Source: Oscillospiraceae bacterium (lineage in GTDB: Bacteria; Bacillota; Clostridia; Oscillospirales; Ruminococcaceae). From it: a DNA stretch of 64,000 nt. Where the stretch lies: assembly GCA_021201235.1 (NCBI GenBank), contig JAJQFI010000025.1, positions 148,266 to 212,265 of the forward strand, given 5' to 3'. Positions 61,088 to 64,000 of this stretch are shown in pieces. How positions within the stretch are numbered: the first letter of the stretch is position 1; the number at the start of each line of letters is the position of its first letter. The position numbers and the translations under genes were made by a program. Under the pieces are notes generated by a model. It was given only the letters and a program-made list of their open reading frames with translations. It searched no databases and was not told the origin of the DNA.

Positions 61088-62851
61088 ATGAAAGTAATTT
61101 TCCACGACGGGCACATTGAGGAGCATACTTTTGACGACGAGGTCGGAAGAGGCGCTCTCAGACACACTGCGGCGCATATCCTGGCGCAGGCTGTCAAGAG
61201 ACTTTATCCCGACACCAAGCTCGCAATCGGTCCTTCCATCAAGGACGGCTTCTACTACGACTTCGACAAGGAAGGCGGCTTCTCGCAGGAGGAGCTTGAC
61301 GCCCTCGAGGTCGAGATGAAGAAGATTACGAAGGAGAACCTTAAGCTCGAGAGATACACTCTTCCCCGTGACGAAGCAATCAAGCTCATGGAGGACTTAA
61401 ACGAGCCCTACAAGGTCGAGCTTATCAACGACCTGCCTGAGGATGAAGAGCTCAGCTTCTTCAAGCAGGGCGAATATGTCGACCTCTGCGCCGGTCCTCA
61501 CGTCACCTATACCTCTCAGGTCAAGGCTTTCAAGCTGACCTCTGTTGCCGGTGCATACTGGCGCGGAAGCGAGAAGAACAAGATGCTCACCCGTATCTAT
61601 GGCACGGCGTTCACCTCAAAGGCGGATTTGGAAGAATATCTCCAGAGACTCGAAGAGGCTAAGAAGCGCGACCACCGCAAAATCGGCAAGGAAATGAAGC
61701 TCTTCATGCTGAGTGAAGAGGGACCCGGATTCCCGTTCATGCTCCCGAACGGCATGATTATCAAGAACGAGCTCATCAACTACTGGCGCGAGCTCCATAC
61801 GCGCGAAGGCTACGTCGAGGTTCAAACCCCGATGATTCTCAATCGCCATCTTTGGAAGACCTCCGGTCACTGGGATCACTATAAAGAGAATATGTACACA
61901 ACCGTTATCGACGACACCGATTTCGCAATCAAGCCGATGAACTGCCCGGGCGGAATGCTCGTTTATAAGTCGGAGCCGAGATCTTATAGAGACTTGCCTC
62001 TCAGAATCGGCGAGTTGGGACTTGTCCACCGCCACGAAAAGAGCGGCGAGCTCCACGGCTTGATGAGAGTAAGATGCTTCACTCAGGACGATGCGCACAT
62101 CTTCATGACCGAGGAGCAGATTACTGACGAAATCAAGGGCGTTGTCCGTCTTATCGACGAGGTTTACAGCCTCTTCGGGTTCAAGTATGCCGTCGAGCTT
62201 TCTACCATGCCCGAGGACCATATGGGCGAGCTCAAGGATTGGGAGCACGCAACCGATGCCCTGAAGCAGGCTCTCGAGGAGATGAACCTTCCCTATACCA
62301 TCAACGAAGGCGACGGCGCATTCTACGGGCCGAAGATTGACTTCCACATCGAAGACTCCCTCGGCAGAACATGGCAGTGCGGCACAATTCAGCTCGACTT
62401 CCAGCTCCCGATGAAGTTCGAGGCGGAGTATATCGGCGCAGACGGTCAGAAGCACCGCCCGATAATGATTCACCGTGTCGTCTTCGGCTCAATCGAGAGA
62501 TTCATGGGCGTTCTTATCGAGCACTACGCCGGCAAGTTCCCGACATGGCTCGCACCCGAGCAGGTCAGAGTTCTCCCGATTACCGACCGCAACAACGAGT
62601 ACACCGACAAGATCATCGAAGCTCTCAAGGCGAAGGGCATCAGATGCACCGCCGACAAGCGCGCCGAGAAGACCGGCTATAAGGTAAGAGAAGCTCAAGT
62701 TTCCCGTGTTCCTTATATGCTCGTCATCGGCGACCGTGAGCAGGAGGAGAACACCGTCTCCGTCCGTCGCAGAGACCACACCGACACCACCACCATGGGA
62801 ATGGATGAGTTTGTTGAGATGGTGGCGGAAGAGATTAAGGCGAAGAAGTAA
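61088..62851 (+). CDS. thrS: threonyl-tRNA synthetase lacking the TGS domain
   Basis: The 587-residue enzyme has the editing domain (GALRHTAAHILAQAVKRLYP; YVDLCAGPHV), then the class II catalytic core: EGPGFPFMLPNGMIIKNELI, NMYTTVIDDTDFAIKPMNCP, and LPLRIGELGLVHRHEKSGEL. DDAHIFMTEEQI and VVFGSIERFMGVLIEHY follow, and the anticodon-binding domain ends the protein. The N-terminal TGS domain of about 60 residues found in most ThrRS is missing. ATG at 61088 has CAGGAGGAAT upstream, and upstream sequence is the T-box, so the shortness is real. It is controlled by the T-box. Confidence 0.96.
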   Translation: MKVIFHDGHIEEHTFDDEVGRGALRHTAAHILAQAVKRLYPDTKLAIGPSIKDGFYYDFDKEGGFSQEELDALEVEMKKITKENLKLERYTLPRDEAIKLMEDLNEPYKVELINDLPEDEELSFFKQGEYVDLCAGPHVTYTSQVKAFKLTSVAGAYWRGSEKNKMLTRIYGTAFTSKADLEEYLQRLEEAKKRDHRKIGKEMKLFMLSEEGPGFPFMLPNGMIIKNELINYWRELHTREGYVEVQTPMILNRHLWKTSGHWDHYKENMYTTVIDDTDFAIKPMNCPGGMLVYKSEPRSYRDLPLRIGELGLVHRHEKSGELHGLMRVRCFTQDDAHIFMTEEQITDEIKGVVRLIDEVYSLFGFKYAVELSTMPEDHMGELKDWEHATDALKQALEEMNLPYTINEGDGAFYGPKIDFHIEDSLGRTWQCGTIQLDFQLPMKFEAEYIGADGQKHRPIMIHRVVFGSIERFMGVLIEHYAGKFPTWLAPEQVRVLPITDRNNEYTDKIIEALKAKGIRCTADKRAEKTGYKVREAQVSRVPYMLVIGDREQEENTVSVRRRDHTDTTTMGMDEFVEMVAEEIKAKK

Positions 62852-62870
62852 TGTATAATTAAAGTCAGGT

Positions 62871-62901
62871 GTAGGGGCGGATATTATCCGCCCCTACTTT
62901 T
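62871..62901 (+). terminator. thrS terminator (dispersed GTAGGGGCGGAT palindrome, copy 2)
   Basis: Perfect 12-bp arms GTAGGGGCGGAT/ATCCGCCCCTAC are followed by TTTTC. The first 23 bases are identical to 36441-36463. Confidence 0.85.
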
Positions 62902-62906
62902 CTCTC

Positions 62907-63614
62907 TCAGGAACAAAACAGATGATTCCCAATCTTCGTAATCACCGGTCGTGACGTAATAAATGCGTTCGAGGTCTTGTCGGGATTATAATAGTAGATA
63001 GCGCCGCCGGAGGGGTCCCAGCCGTTAAGGACGTCGCGGGCGGCGTCGTAGCAGGAATCCTCGACCGGCTCCCAGAACTGACCGTCATCAACCGCCGAAA
63101 ATGCGCCTTCCTGATAGATTACTCCCAAGATGGTGTCGGGAAATGACGGGTGCTCGACCCTGTTGAGGACGACCGCGCCGACCGCGACCTGTCCCTCATA
63201 GGGCTCGCCACGGGCTTCTGCGGAGATAATCTGCGCCAGGAGATTGATGTTGGATTCCGTAGCTTCGGGAACGGAGCCGATGCTGATGCCAAGAGCCGCA
63301 AGGGTTTCGGGACCGGCGATGCCGTCAACCGTCAAGCCCTTCTGCTGTTGGAAGCGCTTGACCGCCGTCTGGGTCTTGGTACCGTAATAGCCGGTGACTT
63401 CGCCGGAGAAGAGACCTCGTTCCTGCAAAGCCTCTTGAATTGCCGTGACCTCCGAGCCCTCAGAGCCCAATTTCGAGAGAGCTTCCGAGGAGCCGACTTT
63501 CAAGCCTTGGGAGAGACCTCCGCCGATTGTTGCTGTTGCGGATATCGAAACAGTAAGAGCAAGTGCCGCCACCATTATAATAAGAGACTTGACTTTTGAA
63601 GTGATAGATTTCAT
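62907..63614 (-). CDS. sleB: spore cortex-lytic / cell wall hydrolase, SleB type
   Basis: The 235-residue protein has a signal-type N terminus (KVKSLIIMVAALALTVSISA), a peptidoglycan-binding domain (GSEVTAIQEALQERGLFSGE; YYGTKTQTAVKRFQQQKGL; VDGIAGPETLAALG) and a SleB/Hydrolase_2 domain (INLLAQIISAEARGEPYEGQ; VGAVVLNRVEHPSFPDT; AIYYYNPDKT). The Glu in SAEARGE is the expected catalytic residue. It degrades spore cortex or cell wall. It is convergent with thrS. Confidence 0.93.
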   Translation of the reverse strand: MKSITSKVKSLIIMVAALALTVSISATATIGGGLSQGLKVGSSEALSKLGSEGSEVTAIQEALQERGLFSGEVTGYYGTKTQTAVKRFQQQKGLTVDGIAGPETLAALGISIGSVPEATESNINLLAQIISAEARGEPYEGQVAVGAVVLNRVEHPSFPDTILGVIYQEGAFSAVDDGQFWEPVEDSCYDAARDVLNGWDPSGGAIYYYNPDKTSNAFITSRPVITKIGNHLFCS

Positions 63615-63791
63615 TATATATAGTCCTTTCGTTTGCTTTTGGAATTAGTATAGCGCACGAATTCGGGATAATTCCTGAAAGAAAATGGATATAATGGGCG
63701 ACAGAAGCGTGCCCGATTGTGCATGTTGACCATATAGAAGTCGCAATTTTGTGCAAAAGGTCGAATTTCAAACAAAGTGAAAATTGGGGGT

Positions 63792-63820
63792 TGACAATCG
63801 AATCCAAGTGTGATATATTA
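63792..63820 (+). promoter_or_regulatory. distal tandem promoter (probable rrn P1)
   Basis: TTGACA (63792-63797) and TATATT (63815-63820) have a 17-bp spacer. Confidence 0.7.
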
Positions 63821-63946
63821 TTAAAGCTGTCTACGAGACATCCCCTGACGGGTCTGTCTCAGAAAGAACTCTACCGAGTTCTTTCGCAAAGCGATAGCAC
63901 CTCAAAAGTCAGGAAAAAACTTTCAAAAAAAGTTTGAAAAAAGGTC

Positions 63947-63975
63947 TTGACAAACTCGGGAAGACATGATATAAT
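63947..63975 (+). promoter_or_regulatory. proximal tandem promoter (probable rrn P2)
   Basis: TTGACA (63947-63952) and TATAAT (63970-63975) have a 17-bp spacer. A-tracts just upstream resemble an UP element. No gene starts before the window ends. Confidence 0.75.
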
Positions 63976-64000
63976 AATCAAGTTCGCTCGAGAGAGGGAG

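Larger units (their letters stand above)
63615..64000 (+). other. non-coding stretch with tandem promoters at the right edge
   Basis: No credible gene is present. The first 170 bp hold the sleB upstream region. Two strong plus-strand promoters follow. Between them lie hairpins AAAGAACTC/GAGTTCTTT (about 63871-63892) and GAGACA/TGTCTC (about 63836-63868) and an A-tract-rich segment. This is the usual look of an rRNA operon upstream region. Confidence 0.6.

Noticed and set aside
63719..63937. 72-codon frame at the right edge
   Set aside because: It overlaps the distal tandem promoter and leader hairpins, has no ribosome site and shows no family features.

Overview
The window is chromosomal DNA from a spore-forming, anaerobic Gram-positive bacterium of the class Clostridia, most likely an Oscillospirales/Ruminococcaceae-type gut or fibre-degrading species. 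This is inferred from gene content: spoVG, a SleB-type cortex hydrolase, a T-box in front of thrS, a preQ1 riboswitch on queT, an ftsE-ftsX-M23-S41 cluster, a CdaR-like regulator and zapA-U32. The moderately high GC, good Shine-Dalgarno sites, frequent TTG starts and many TTGACA-17-TATAAT promoters fit. No prophage, insertion sequence, CRISPR array or tRNA gene was seen.

Layout. 1-1376: tail of an upstream gene, then a type III toxin-antitoxin locus (ToxN/AbiQ-like toxin plus a three-unit repeat RNA) and a non-coding stretch. 1377-5397: polyphosphate genes ppx-ppk1 and an EamA transporter. 5601-10012: an HD-domain protein and an iron-type ABC transporter whose permease is interrupted by two in-frame stops. 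10130-14007 (minus): serA, serC and a MATE exporter. 14199-17201: GH26-like hydrolase, thioesterase and DUF4349 lipoprotein. 17567-25227: rpoB-rpoC. 25321-31998: queT with its riboswitch, typA, acpP, a NUDIX gene, spoVG, and the operon murC-lexA-nudF. 32182-37603 (minus): ftsE, ftsX, an EnvC/PcsB-like M23 protein, an S41-like protein lacking its catalytic dyad, and a CdaR-like regulator. 37824-40418 (minus): hicAB and two PH-domain membrane proteins. 40429-47152: AGCS symporter, and the minus-strand genes zapA, a frameshifted U32 gene, dut, an oxidoreductase, an LCP-like protein and a SLOG protein. 47286-53490: alr, a type I toxin-antitoxin locus, and a minus-strand envelope cluster (cpsC-cpsD-cpsB, surface protein, LCP, VanZ). 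53731-60427: DUF378, cellobiose phosphorylase (GH94), a small NrdD-like glycyl-radical-type protein and a GH115 alpha-glucuronidase. 60436-64000: a second type I toxin-antitoxin locus, T-box-thrS, sleB, and tandem promoters that probably drive an rRNA operon just outside the window.

The most notable features are four small toxin-antitoxin loci of three different types in 64 kb: type III at about 0.1-0.9 kb, HicAB at 38 kb, and two related type I loci at 48.5 and 60.6 kb. Also notable are the isolated glycyl-radical-type domain with a 28-bp perfect palindrome in its leader, two disrupted genes (the iron-type permease and the U32 gene), a ThrRS without a TGS domain, and two inverted copies of a structured repeat placed between convergent genes. 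All functional calls come from reading motifs and gene context; no database search was run.
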